Assembly: GCA_963565915.1 (NCBI GenBank)
Contig: OY751496.1
Coordinates: 2,480,001-2,544,000 of the forward strand
DNA length: 64,000 nucleotides
Source of the DNA: Entoloma clypeatum
Taxonomy: Eukaryota; Basidiomycota; Agaricomycetes; Agaricales; Entolomataceae
Direction of reading: 5' to 3'
The position numbers and the translations under genes are program-made. How positions within the stretch are numbered: the stretch's first letter is position 1; every line of letters starts with the position of its first letter. A model generated the notes under the pieces. The model saw only the letters and a list, made by a program, of their open reading frames with translations. It was not told the origin of the DNA and did no database searches. Below are positions 19,752 through 29,295 of the stretch, piece after piece.

Positions 19752-22514
19752 TTTTTTTTTTTTTTTTTTGTGTCAAATTTATTGTGCTAGGGAGCTAAGC
19801 TCCCATGGTACACATTACATGCGGACAGGTAGTTAAGAGAGTGAGTGGATCGCGACGGTGTGTTAAGTCAATGCACGACCTGTCTTGGCATGCTTGATGG
19901 AAAAGACTACAAGAGCCACGGAATACCATGTCCTCCCACTGACAGGGCAGTGGAGAATGAACAGGTCGGCATATCCTCCACCGTTTTAGACCATGCTCCC
20001 CTGTTAACTCCTGAGAGAACAATGCCAGGGTTCAAGTAGATGACGTGTCTGTCGTGTTGGCTACAGGCCCGCAGAGCGGGAGGGGTAAAGGTGGGCTCGA
20101 CGAGTGCCTACCAGGCTAGGGGGAGGGGGTTAGAGGGTATAAGGCGGTAGGTAAGGTCGGGGGCCAGGGAGGGTGGGGGGGGGGGTTTGAGAGTCTGCTA
20201 TTGGCATGTTCGGAGGATTTGTGGGGGGGGGGGGGGGTTAGTGAAGTGGTTGGAAGACTGGATGAAGTCAAGGATTGGCTTAAGCGCGGTGGGGTCGGAG
20301 AGGAGGAAGGGAATGGACTCAGCTTTTTGTCTCAGTTTGCGGCGTAGGATATGACGCTCTCATTGGTAATGTGGGCATATGATGAGGAAGTGGCGGACAG
20401 TCTCTGGGGTGATCCCTCGGCAGTGTGGGCAGAAAGGGGTTTCGGAGCGGCGAATTTGGAACAGGTGTTGGTTGAGTGGTGAGTGGCCTGTGCGGAGTTG
20501 GGTGATGGTGGCTGATTGGCGGCGGTTTAGGTTGGCGATGAGGGTCAGGTATTTCTTTGACGGGAGAGATTTGTCAATGAGGCTAGTGGATGGGTAGCGT
20601 GGGGATTCCTTCCAGCGGCTCTTTAGCTTGGTCAGGTGGTCTTGACGTAGGGCAGTTATGCTGTATGGGAGGGGTTTTCTCCGGAGGAAGGTTGGGAGGA
20701 GGGGTGGGTTGCTCAAGGTTCCCTGAGCCGCTTGTTTGGCCAGTTCATTGGCGCGTTCATTCGGTGCAAAGTCTTTGTGTCCAGGGGTCCAGTGGAGCTG
20801 GAGGTCAACCGCATTGCGGTTGGGGGGCCTGTTCCTGGGGCGCTTGCCTCTCAGGCGGTGTTGCAAGGCTTGGAGAGTCTCCGCGACATCATGGATTTTG
20901 TCAAGGAGGTGGTGGGCTGGGTGGGGGAGTTGGTTGTTGAGGGCGCGGATGGCGCTTGGCTATCCGTGCCGATGACAGAGACGGAGCGGAGGGGGGTCCT
21001 AAGGGTGGTTAGTAGATGGAGGGCTAGGGAGAGACCTACCAGTTCGCCTTCATATACCATGTGGTGTGAGGATGGGCCAAGATGGTACTGCAGATGCTTG
21101 GTCTCCGCTGAGTCGGAATACATTACTGCAGAGGCACCTATGCCGCCTTCAAACCCTGAGCCATCACAATAGACGGAGATACAGGTCTCTCAATGGAGGT
21201 TTTCGGCTGCCTCGAGTGCTTGGGTTTTGTTTTCAGGTACGTGTGTTGAGAATGAGGGGGTGTGGTTGGGCCGGCGCCGCGTTGATGAGATCTGCTCGAT
21301 TGCTGATGGGTCGAAGTCGATGCCGTTGAGAAGGTTGTGTAGCGGGGAGCGGTGTCTGCGGACATATCTCCTGGCTGCTCTGCGGGTAGGGAGGTGGAGG
21401 GGGTGAGAGGTTGGGAGTGAGGCTAGGCGGAGTGTAGCGCGGTGGAGGATCTTGTCAAGGAGGAGGTCTATTGAGAGAAGGTTAGCATGTGCATCAAGTG
21501 TGTCACCTGCAGTAGTGCAGAGGGCTCCTGTGACAAGTTTGGCAGCTTTGCATTGGACACGAGTTAGCTTGTCAATGACGGCGACCAAGCCGAGACGTTT
21601 CTTGCCGGAGGGGGAGGGTCTGATGTTGGTGTACCAGACATCCGCGGCATATGTGAAGGTGGGGATGGCCACCGTGTTGTACAGTTGGTGGACTCGGTGG
21701 GCGGGCATTCCACCTGAGACTTTGGAAAGGCGGGAGACCTGGTTTGTCCACCAGATCGCGTTGGCAGTTACTTTGTGGTGGTGGGCGTTCCAGCGTAGTT
21801 TTGAGTCAAAGATGATGCTGAGGTACTTGTATGTGGGGACGGTCTTGACGGTTTGTGATGTGGACGTGCCGTCGGGGTTGGGTCTGAAGAGGGTCAGGTC
21901 AGTGGGTGTTACATCATGATGAGTACAAGGATAGTTCATGAGGGCGAGTTTGGACAGTTCAAACGGAGAGTTATGTGAGGTTGACCAGTCGAACCCTCCG
22001 TTTGGGTGTTCCATCATATCTTTGATCATGGTGTGTGTATCTTCGAGTGTGTCTGCGACCACGAGGACCATGGAGTCGTCGACAAAACCTAGGGATGTTT
22101 CATTTTTTCGAGTGGCTACTTGGATAAGTGGGGCATTGTAGAACGCGTAGAAGAGCATGGAGAGCGGGTAGCCCTGGGTGGTACCGTTGGTTACGTCTAA
22201 GGGCACAGAGGTATAGTCGTCAAACTTGAGACAGGTTTTTCTGCCCATGAGCATTCGGTCGGCAAGATTGGTGTAGCATCTTGGTACTCCTCAGGCCCTC
22301 ATGTTGTGGATGAGCTGGTCTTTGACGGTGTTTGGGAAGGCTCCTTGGACATCAAGGAAGAGGGCTGCTGCAACCTTACCTGCCCTCCAGGCATCTTTGA
22401 CTTTATGAGCGAGGGAGTGCATGGCATCTGTCGTGCAGCGTCCTGGCCTGCCTCTGAACTGACCTGGTGGGAGCATGTCATTGCGTTCGGCTAAGTGCGA
22501 GAGGTCAGCAGCAA
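19752..22514 (-). mobile_element. LINE2: 5'-truncated non-LTR retrotransposon
   Basis: An 18-base T run (19752-19769) is the poly(A) tail. The 10-bp target-site duplication CGGAGTACAG lies at 19742-19751 and 22515-22524. The 5' end is cut inside the RT domain, as is usual for LINEs. It is inserted in the 3' LTR of Gypsy A1. Its protein is not closely similar to LINE1. Confidence 0.92.
20198..22514 (-). pseudogene. LINE2 ORF2 fragment: reverse transcriptase, RNase H, C-terminal Cys/His region
   Basis: The truncated frame starts in RT (MLPPGQFRGRPGRCTTDAM, LFLDVQGAFPNTV) and continues through GTTQGYPLSMLFYAFYNAPL and the catalytic word GFVDDSMVLV. RNase H follows (SVYCDGSGFEGG, YEGELVGLSLAL, HWTPGHKDFAPNERANELA), and then FCPHCRG...HFLIICPHY. 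TGA codons break the frame at three places: NMRA*GVPRC (near 22288), ENLH*ETCIS (near 21187) and PHYQ*E (20360-20362). A frameshift lies near 20.86 kb. The probable original stop is the TAG at 20198-20200. Long G runs at 20174-20185 and 20223-20237 fall in the last part. Confidence 0.9.
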
Positions 22515-22698
22515 CGGAGTACAGTTGGAGGTCGTCGGTGTTGAAAGATAGATGGAAACAAAAGGAAACGTAAAGTATAGTAATATAAATAATAGACATA
22601 CCACAACGGTCGGAGGGTCGGAGGATGGGTTGGAGGTGTTGGAGGTGTTGGAGGTGTTGGAGGTGTTGGACTGAGGAAATCGGATGGTTGCCCTTATA

Positions 22699-22870
22699 TT
22701 ACCCCCCTTCTAAGGCACGGTGTCTCGACGCGCAAGGCGGAATGTACAGGACTCGAAGGCAGTTGCAGCAATTCAACGCGGAGCTCCTGGGTGTCGGCGG
22801 TAAAATTCCCAGACCAGGCGCAGAGCATGGACATCCTCCTCTGTCTCCCATGAGTTTTCCTTGTAGCTGT
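22699..22870 (-). pseudogene. Gypsy A1 pol, C-terminal end of the chromodomain
   Basis: Read on the minus strand this gives ENSWETEEDVHALRLVW and FYRRHPGAPR, then a TGA and a degraded tail. It matches the end of A2 pol (ENSWEAEDNVHAPRLVRDFY). The frame is cut at 22870 by the solo LTR and resumes at 24152. Confidence 0.8.
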
Positions 22871-23189
22871 TGTTACAAACACTTTTCCATCTTTTCTCTT
22901 ATCTTATCTTATCTAGTGTTGCCACGGCTCAGGCTCCGAGCCGGCTAGAGCCGGAGCCAAGCCATCGGGGAGCTGTAGCCGAGCCGAGCCGCGGAAGGCA
23001 AATTCTCATCAGAGCCGAGCTGAGCCGAGCTGATTGAAGCTCCAGCTCTGGCTCGGAAGCCGGCTCAAGCTGGCTTTGTGATGGTACATCAAAAGTATTT
23101 ATTGTAATAACAAGGACATTAAAAATAACTAATTATGTTATCACAACCGCGGCACGAGGGTTGGGCATGCCAGGCAGGTACAGGGAACG

Positions 23190-23440
23190 AGCATTGGGGT
23201 CGAGGGCAGGCCGTTGGGCATGCGGGACAAGTGTGGGGGTTGAGGGGAGGCCGTTGGGCACGTGGGGTGAGGGTTCAGGTTGATGGGAGGCAGTTGGGCA
23301 CGCGGACGAGGGTTGGAGTCGAGGGGAGGCCGTTGGGCATGTGGGGCGATGGTTGGGGTCGAGGGCAGGCCGTTGGGCACGCGGGGCGACGGTTGGGCTC
23401 GAGGGGAGGCCGTGTGACGGTTTGGCACGCAAGGCGACGG
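23190..23440. repeat. Minisatellite inside the non-autonomous hAT, about 6 copies of a 38-42 bp unit
   Basis: Units share the core GAGG(G)(GA)GGCCGTTGGGCA followed by a variable tail. Copies are degenerate. The Pro-rich ORFs on either strand here come from the repeat and are not convincing genes. Confidence 0.75.
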
Positions 23441-23555
23441 CGGGACACGAGAGGGGAAAGGACTCACGTTGGAGAGGGAGATGGTGGGGGTAAGAGAGCA
23501 AGAGAAAAAAACCGTGTGAATGATCTGCTGCCTTCGTTGATATCCTCGAATGACG

Positions 23556-23631
23556 GATGCCGCCGGCAATACCCGGTTTGCTGTTATTTGGTCTGCTTCT
23601 CGTTGACAAACCGGGTACTGCCGGGGGCATC
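23556..23631. repeat. Strong hairpin, 25-bp arms and 26-base loop
   Basis: Left arm 23556-23580 (GATGCCGCCGGCAATACCC...) pairs with right arm 23607-23631 with two mismatches. It lies near the right end of the non-autonomous hAT. Confidence 0.85.
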
Positions 23632-24151
23632 CAATCGACACCAAGCACTGTTCCGCGTGCCCAATGGCCCTCTGTAGCGCCCAACAGCCTCCCCTCGATT
23701 CCAACCGTCAATTAATAATCATTTTGTTATCATTTGTTTGTTCTTTTACACCCAGCTTGATGCAGCTCGGCTAGCCAAACACCCAGCTAGCCGAGCCGCG
23801 GCAACACTAATCTTATCTCATCTTATCTTATCTGATTGTAGATAATCTCATCTTATCCAGACACATGGACACGGCATGGTAGATGCACAGTAAAGCACAG
23901 TACTTACGCAGCCACAGTGCCTCATGGAAGATGCATGTTGAGTACCACAACAGTAGTTTGCATCAGCGGACCATGGATTGTCCTCATTTATACCACATGT
24001 TTAGTAGTAGTATATAAGGTAGATAGTTTGAACATGGAACCCCAGTCTTGAGCTGGTTTCTACCACTTCAAACCTCATTCTAAACCTTTCCTCATCGTTC
24101 CACGTTTCCTCTCTCACAAGGCCTGAGTGTTGGTGTTTAGTGTTGCTAACA

Positions 24152-25292
24152 GCCGTACCCCTTCCACTTGACTAGGAACTGCAGCTTGCCTCGTTGAAGC
24201 TGACTGTCCAAGATCATTTCGACTTTGTATTCCATTTCTTCTCCTGCAGACGGAGGCGGAGGGATTTGGACATCTCATCGGAAGGGGTCTTCCAGAGGCA
24301 ACGACAGTTTTACAATGTGGAATACAGGGTGAATGCGAGACATGGAAGGAGGGAGTTTGAGTTCGTACGCATGCGTTCCGATAGGTCGGACAACCGGAAA
24401 CGAGCCTACATATCTATGAGCCAGCTTTTTGGTCAGTCCGGTGGTTTTGAGGTCGGAGGAATCCAGAAAGACCTTGTCGCCCGGTTGGAAGGTCGGAGTA
24501 GACATCCAATGCTGGTTGTAGTACCGTGCCATGTCGTCTTTGGCCTTCCCCAAAGCTGCTTGTGCTTCCTCCAATGCGGACTTCATCTGCTTGCTGAAAT
24601 CCCCCATGGCCTCGATCTCTGATGGTCTTTGTCGGGGCTCAAAGCCCATACTTGGGTGATGTCCGGTGTCGACGTAGAAGGGGGTTTGGCTTGTGGATGT
24701 GTGGACATGGTTATTGTATGAAAACTCTGCCATCGGAAGCCATTCATCCTAATCGTCCTGTCGCTCATTGACAAATAGTCAGAGGTATTGTTCCAATCCC
24801 TGGTTCACATGTTCCGTCTGTCCGTCCGACTGCGGGTGGTAGGCTGTCGAGGCAGCAACCTTGATACCTAACAGCCTGTACAATTCCCGCATGAACTTGG
24901 CAACAAACTGTGGTCCGCGATTGGAGACAATGGCCTCTGGAAGACCGTGAAGCTTCCAAACATGTTGAACATAAGATTTTGTGGATCCGAGGGCGGAGAG
25001 AGCAGAGTGCATTGGAATGAAGTGTCCGTGTTTCCCAACTGAGTCTCTACTACCATGATAGCGTCGTACCCATGGGCTTCTGGTAGTTCAGTGATAAAAT
25101 CAACACTAGTTACCTGCCATTGCTCCGATGGTACTGGGAGTGGATGGAGTTCACCAGAGGGTGCAGAGCGTCAGACCTTGGTGCGGAGGCAGGGGTCGCA
25201 AGTTTTGCAATACTGACCAATTAAACGTGCCATGTGGGGCCACCAATAAGTGCGTGATACCAACTCTAGAGTCTCCCAACATCCTGGGTGTC
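24152..25292 (-). pseudogene. Gypsy A1 pol: integrase to start of chromodomain
   Basis: Words in order on the minus strand: LELVSRTYWWPHMARLIGQY and CKTCDPCLRTKV (zinc-binding region), [46 protein letters not shown] (integrase core), MAEFSYNNHVHTSTSQTPFY, and the C-terminal part KVFLDSSDLKTTGLTKKLAH. Stops and frame changes near 24.75 and 25.1 kb disable it (QDD*DEW near 24750 is a TAG). The frame is cut at 25292 by element B2, inside HPGCWETLE, and continues at 35260. Confidence 0.85.
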
Positions 25293-25825
25293 TGTCACGT
25301 AGCGTGTTTCTCAACGTCGGACAAGTCGGAGCGGAGTAGCGGAGGAGCGGAATGCGGTAAGTGCAACGTTGGCAGAAAGGACCTGGCTTCAACTTGTGCG
25401 TTGCGCCCCACTCTTTGATGTGGTCCTCGATTTCGGATTGGCGGATGTCGGATGAGCGGATGAGCGGATGAGCGGAGGTGACGGAGAGAATGCTCAAAGG
25501 CAAGTAGAGACGGATGCGAATGAGGTGTAACGTATGATATTTGAACTGAGGTTCTACGACAGGTTTGTACACTATTTATAGTAGACTAGAATGATCAGCA
25601 TTACTATAAGTGATGTGCAGATATTGGAGTTGACCATCGGAACATTCGGAGTACGGAGAGTAACAAATGAAAAGTGAACAACATATGTCTACTTGTAAGT
25701 ATGGTTGAGATGTTACGTAGTAGAAGTATATTCAATATAAATAGAATGTTGTTGGAGCGGATGTCGGAGCGGATGAAATGTCGGAGTCGTCGGATAAGTC
25801 GGATGTGAATCGTATGGTTATGACA
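25293..25825 (-). repeat. 3' LTR of Gypsy B2, CGG-rich
   Basis: 533 bp, plus strand TGTCACGTAGCG...GGTTATGACA. At 25440-25473 it has a GAGCGGAT repeat, one unit more than the 5' LTR. I count about 23 CGG triplets and no CCG on the plus strand. A TATA box (complement of CTATTTATAG) is at 25572-25581. Confidence 0.95.
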
Positions 25826-25842
25826 GTATTTCCCTCTTAGGG
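25826..25842 (-). promoter_or_regulatory. Gypsy B2 3' polypurine tract
   Basis: The minus strand reads CCCTAAGAGGGAAATAC directly before the 3' LTR, the position of the plus-strand primer. Confidence 0.75.
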
Positions 25843-25956
25843 CCGAACCCTGAGGCCCAGATGAGGTAATCCACGTGACCGTTGGTTGAAAAGCTTTGTG
25901 CGTGATCTTTCTCTCTTGTCACCCAACCACAACATCTATCCCGACGCCTATCCGTT

Positions 25957-26975
25957 ATGTCCGCTGAAAACTCACCCCTCGCCGCTCTTCGTGCTGAAAG
26001 GGAGCGCCAGAAGAAGGTCACCGAAGAGTTGGAGAGGAAACTGCAGGAGGCAGAGGAGCGCGCAAAGGAAGATGCAGAGCGCGCGGAGGCGAAGAGGGCG
26101 GCGAAAGAGCGGAGACGAGCAGAGAGGAAGGCAGAGAAGGCGAAGGCGAAGGAACCGGTCGCGGGTGCGGGTGCGGATGCGGAGGCGGATGCGGATGCGG
26201 ATGTGGCGAGTGCGGAGGTGAAGAAGGTCCGGCTGCAGGGGGTTTTCAAGAATATGCCTGCGAGTTACGAGCAGGGGAAGGAGGATTGCACCTCCTGCTT
26301 GAAAGCGGGGGACTTGTGTTTTTGGCCATCGGAGTGAGTTTTTCCTATTTCTTTATACGCTTCGTTATTAACTTGTTCTTTAGGAATGACAATGCTTCGT
26401 CGTGCTGGCGGTGCCAGCGTTTAAAACGAAGCTGCAGAACGGGAGCGGAAGCGGAGTCGGAGGTGAAGCGGAGGATGACCAAGGCGGTGAGGGTCGGAAA
26501 GGCTAAGGTGGCAGGTGGTGCGACGAAGAACGCGAAGGCGGGATCGTCCAAGGGAGAGGGGACCGCGGAGGGATCGCGGATAGCCGCAGCGTCGGAGGAG
26601 CCGGAGTTCATGCCGGAGGGGTTTGGTCCGCCGGAGGTGGTCATAGGCACGGAGGTGGTGAGAGGGCTTAGGAGCATGATAAGGGAGATGCGGCTGATAA
26701 AGGCGGAGTTGAAGGAATTGCGGGAGATCAAGGAGCTTTTGACGGTTATCGCGTGGAGGGAGGATTCGGAGGCTTCGGAGGAGGGATCCGACGAGGACGA
26801 GGATGCGGAGGAGTATGATAGGGTATTGGAGGAGTTGGGAAGGGAGGTAGAAGAAGAAGCAGAAAAAGAAGAAGAAACGAAGAAGCGGAAGCGGATGGAG
26901 GAAGCGGAAGAGGAATCCGGATCGGAGTGGAACGAGGAGACGGAGGGGGTATCTAACAAAAAACAGCGAAAGTAG
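25957..26975 (+). CDS. Antisense accessory protein of Gypsy B2: coiled coil plus Zn2Cys6-type cluster, one intron
   Basis: Exon 1 is 25957-26333, the intron 26334-26383 (GTGAGT...CTTTAG, 50 bp) and exon 2 26384-26975, together 322 aa with no stop. Residues about 15-85 are a highly charged Glu/Lys/Arg/Ala coiled coil. Cysteines 111, 114, 121, 133, 136 and 143 give CX2CX6CX11CX2CX6C, the Zn2Cys6 spacing of fungal binuclear cluster regulators. The second half (CWRCQRLKRSC) is basic. Exon 1 supplies three cysteines and exon 2 three, so splicing is needed. A Lys/Ala-rich linker, a Leu/Glu helix (IREMRLIKAELKELREI) and an acidic tail ending in KKQRK follow. The gene runs opposite to pol and converges on it with 44 bp between stops. 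A decayed homologue is in B1. I know of no assigned function; a nuclear DNA-binding role is inference. Confidence 0.8.
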
Positions 26976-27019
26976 TTTTTTGTTAGTATAAAATTTTAAT
27001 AGATTTTCTTTTCTTTTTG

Positions 27020-29295
27020 TTACAAGCGCGATAAGGGGCCTGGCTTAGTTGGTTGAGCGGAGTGGAAGTCCGCTACCGTATCCGCTGCGTGTTCAAGCTC
27101 GGATGCGGGTAACCAAGAAAACTCTTCACTGGTGTCTTCATAACCTAACCAGCGGACGAGGTAAAGGAGTTTGCAGCGTCGTCTTTTATCGATCTTTGAG
27201 TCGACGATTTCCGCAATTTCGTATTCGGTTTCTCCGTCCATCTCGAGCGGAGGCGGAGGAGATTGTATCCGATTTGGAATCTCGTTAGGAGTTGCTGGTT
27301 CGAGCATGGATATGTGGAAGACGGGGTGTATAGCACGCATAGTGTCGGGTAGACGTAGTGTAAAGGAGTGCGTGCCGGGTTGGGCTATGATTTCAAATGG
27401 GCCAGCATATTTGTCGGATAACTTTTGGGTGGGTCGTGTGGTGCGGAAGAACTTAGCTTTAACAAAGACTTCTTGTCCGACGCGGAGCGGGGGAGGCGGA
27501 GAACGTCGGACGTCCGCAGGGCCTTGATAACGTTGTTGTGCCTCTGCGACAGCAGTCTTTAGTTCTTGATGTAATTCATCTAAGTCGACGATGTATTGTC
27601 GAGCTTTATCGGATGCTAGATCACGTTCCGGATGGAGTGTAATGTCGGGGTGATAACCTTTGTTGGCGAAGAATGGTGATACACCTGTGGTGGCACTCGG
27701 AGTGTTGTTGTAAGCGAACTCCGCAAGCGGAAGCAAAGCGGACCAGTTGTCTTGCTGGTAGTTGCAGAAAATGCAGAGGTATTGTTCGAGTGTCTGGTTG
27801 GTGCGTTCGGTTTGACCATCGCCTTCAGGGTGATATCCAGAAGTGAAGTGAAGTCTCATATCGAGGGCTTTTGCAAGAGAGCGGAAAAAACGGGAGACGA
27901 ATTCAGGTCCGCGATCGGATGTGACGTTTTGCGGAACTCCGTGCTTGGAAAAGACGTGAAGCACAAAAAGGTTTGCTAGGTCTTCGGATGTGCAATTAAT
28001 GGTGGTAGGGATGAATATGCCTTGTTTAGTGAGGCGGTCTACAATGACCAGAATCGCATCGGAGCCAGCGGATGTCGGAAGGGGTTCAATGAAATCCATG
28101 GAAATAGAATGCCAGGGACGTTCAGGAATAGGGAGTTGTTTAAGCAGACCGTAGGGTTTATGATGTTGGGGTTTGGCGCGCATACAAGTGGTACATGACT
28201 TGCAATACTTTTTGACGAAGTCGCGCATTCCAGGCCAAGTGTATTCTCGTTGGATAAGACTAATAGTCTTATTTTGACCAGGGTGTCCAGCGAGGATATG
28301 GTCGTGCTTATTGCGGAGGATGCGGAGACGGAGGTCGGATGAGTCGGGAACATAGATACGTCCATTGTGGAGTAGATAACCTGCTTCATTCACGATCCAG
28401 CGTGGATTAGGATTGTCGAGGAAAGAGGTATAAATGGGATCAGTCGGAAGAGCGGAGAGGATGTCGGAGCGGAGCTGATCTGTATCCATGATGATTGTGG
28501 CACGGAGGACGGGTGTATATAACTCTGTTGCGCGAAGTGAAGTGGTGAGCTGTTCTTGTGTGAAGATGGGTTTGAAGTTGCTTGGGTTGATGGACGAATA
28601 GTCGCTATTTCCCTCTTTAGGGTAGATGTCCCATCGTCTACTTAAAAGATCGGGCTTCGTACCTAAACGGCCAGGGCGGAAGCGGATGACGAGATTGAAC
28701 TGGCAGAGGTATTCGGACCAACGAGCTTGTCGACGTGATAAAATCTTGGTAGTAGAAAAGTACTCAAGATTTTTGTGGTCCGTTATGACATCGATCGGAG
28801 CAGCGGAGCCTTCAAGGTAGTGACGCCAAACCTTGAATGCATCGTGGATCGCTAATAGTTCTTTGTCGTGGGTGTCATAGTTTAACTCGGGAGGTGTAAA
28901 GGTGCGGGAGTGGAAAGCGACCGGATGGATTTTGTTGTCGGAGGTGCGGATGGAGAGGATCGCACCCAAAGCGTAGTCGGAGGCATCGGTTTCGACGATA
29001 ATAGGGCTGTCGGGAATCCAATGCATAAGAACAGGTGCCGTGGTAAAGGCTTTCTTCAAAGTTTTGAAAGATTCGCGAGCGGAGTCGGAGAAGTGCCATT
29101 GTGTGTTTTTGCGGGTGAGTCGAGTGAGCGGAACGGTGATTTCGGAGTAGTAAGGAATGAATCGTCGATAAAAATTGGCAAAACCTAAGAAAGACTGAAT
29201 GTCTTTGACCTTCCTTGGTTCAGGCCAATCTTGAATAATTTTGACTTTCTTATCCGACATGCGGAGGCCTGTCGGAGAGAGGATAAAGCCAAGGT
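27020..29295 (-). CDS. Gypsy B2 pol, second part: RT end, RNase H, integrase, chromodomain
   Basis: It joins 31983-33395 across the nested element (VEYL joins GFILSPTGLRM; TSD AAGGT). Words in order: VKDIQSFLGFANFYRRFIPY (RT thumb), IIVETDASDYALGAIL (RNase H), HDHILAGHPGQNKT and CKSCTTCMRAK (HHCC), MDFIEPLP, SDRGPEFVSRFF and HPEGDGQTERTNQTLEQY (integrase core), and a C-terminal chromodomain (EYEIAEIVDSKID, LYLVRWLGYEDTSEEFSWLP). The frame has no stop. The chromodomain places the element in the chromoviruses, whose members use it to target marked chromatin. Upstream bases to 29506 that extend the open frame belong to the nested LTR. Confidence 0.92.
28608..28630 (-). other. Candidate central polypurine tract of Gypsy B2
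   Basis: The minus strand reads CCCTAAAGAGGGAAATAGC in pol, just after RNase H (YPKEGNS). The run GAGGGAAATA is the same as in this element's own 3' polypurine tract at 25826-25842. Confidence 0.5.

Larger units (their letters stand above)
19423..22698 (-). repeat. 3' LTR of Gypsy A1, split by LINE2
   Basis: It starts on the plus strand with TGTAAGGGCGACC and ends GGTTGCCCTTATA (the intact family A end is CCCTTACA, so one C is changed to T). It resembles 49149-49562 and 42920-43321. LINE2 splits it between 19751 and 22525. Near 22636-22665 it contains four copies of the 9-mer GTTGGAGGT. Confidence 0.8.
22914..23809. mobile_element. Non-autonomous hAT element (MITE-like, 896 bp)
   Basis: The terminal inverted repeats are TAGTGTTGCCACGGCTC on the left and its complement with one mismatch (GAGCCGCGGCAACACTA) on the right. 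The 8-bp target-site duplication ATCTTATC is at 22906-22913 and 23810-23817. The 8-bp size and TIR type are those of hAT. The first ten TIR bases match the autonomous hAT at 35320-40734, which may have mobilised it. It encodes no transposase. Confidence 0.92.
22871..24151 (+). repeat. Solo LTR (Copia-like type) in A1 pol, with a nested non-autonomous hAT
   Basis: The ends are TGTTACAAAC and TTGCTAACA (inverted TGTTA/TAACA). Flanks GCTGT (22866-22870) and GCCGT (24152-24156) are a target-site duplication with one mismatch. The A1 chromodomain frame is continuous across the gap. Without the nested 896-bp hAT and its duplicated 8 bp the LTR is about 377 bp. It has a TATA box TATATAAGG at 24011-24019 and a layout like the Copia1 LTR (AT-rich repeat, TATA box, C-rich leader), but the sequence is different. 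Confidence 0.75.

Noticed and set aside
20165..20240. Long G runs as a regulatory G-quadruplex
   Set aside because: They lie in the decaying tail of LINE2 and are homopolymer runs; nothing links them to a function.
23190..23440. Possible CRISPR array
   Set aside because: The units are degenerate head-to-tail repeats without unique spacers, in a eukaryotic transposon.
23133..23711. 180-192 aa ORFs on both strands
   Set aside because: They translate the GC-rich minisatellite inside the non-autonomous hAT; both strands are open because the repeat unit lacks stops.
25171..25572. 133-aa ORF starting in the LTR and ending in A1 integrase
   Set aside because: A chance read-through from the B2 LTR into the interrupted A1 pol; the N-terminal 75 residues are LTR sequence.
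25826..25842. CCCTAA words as possible telomere-like repeats
   Set aside because: They occur singly within polypurine tracts and never in tandem.
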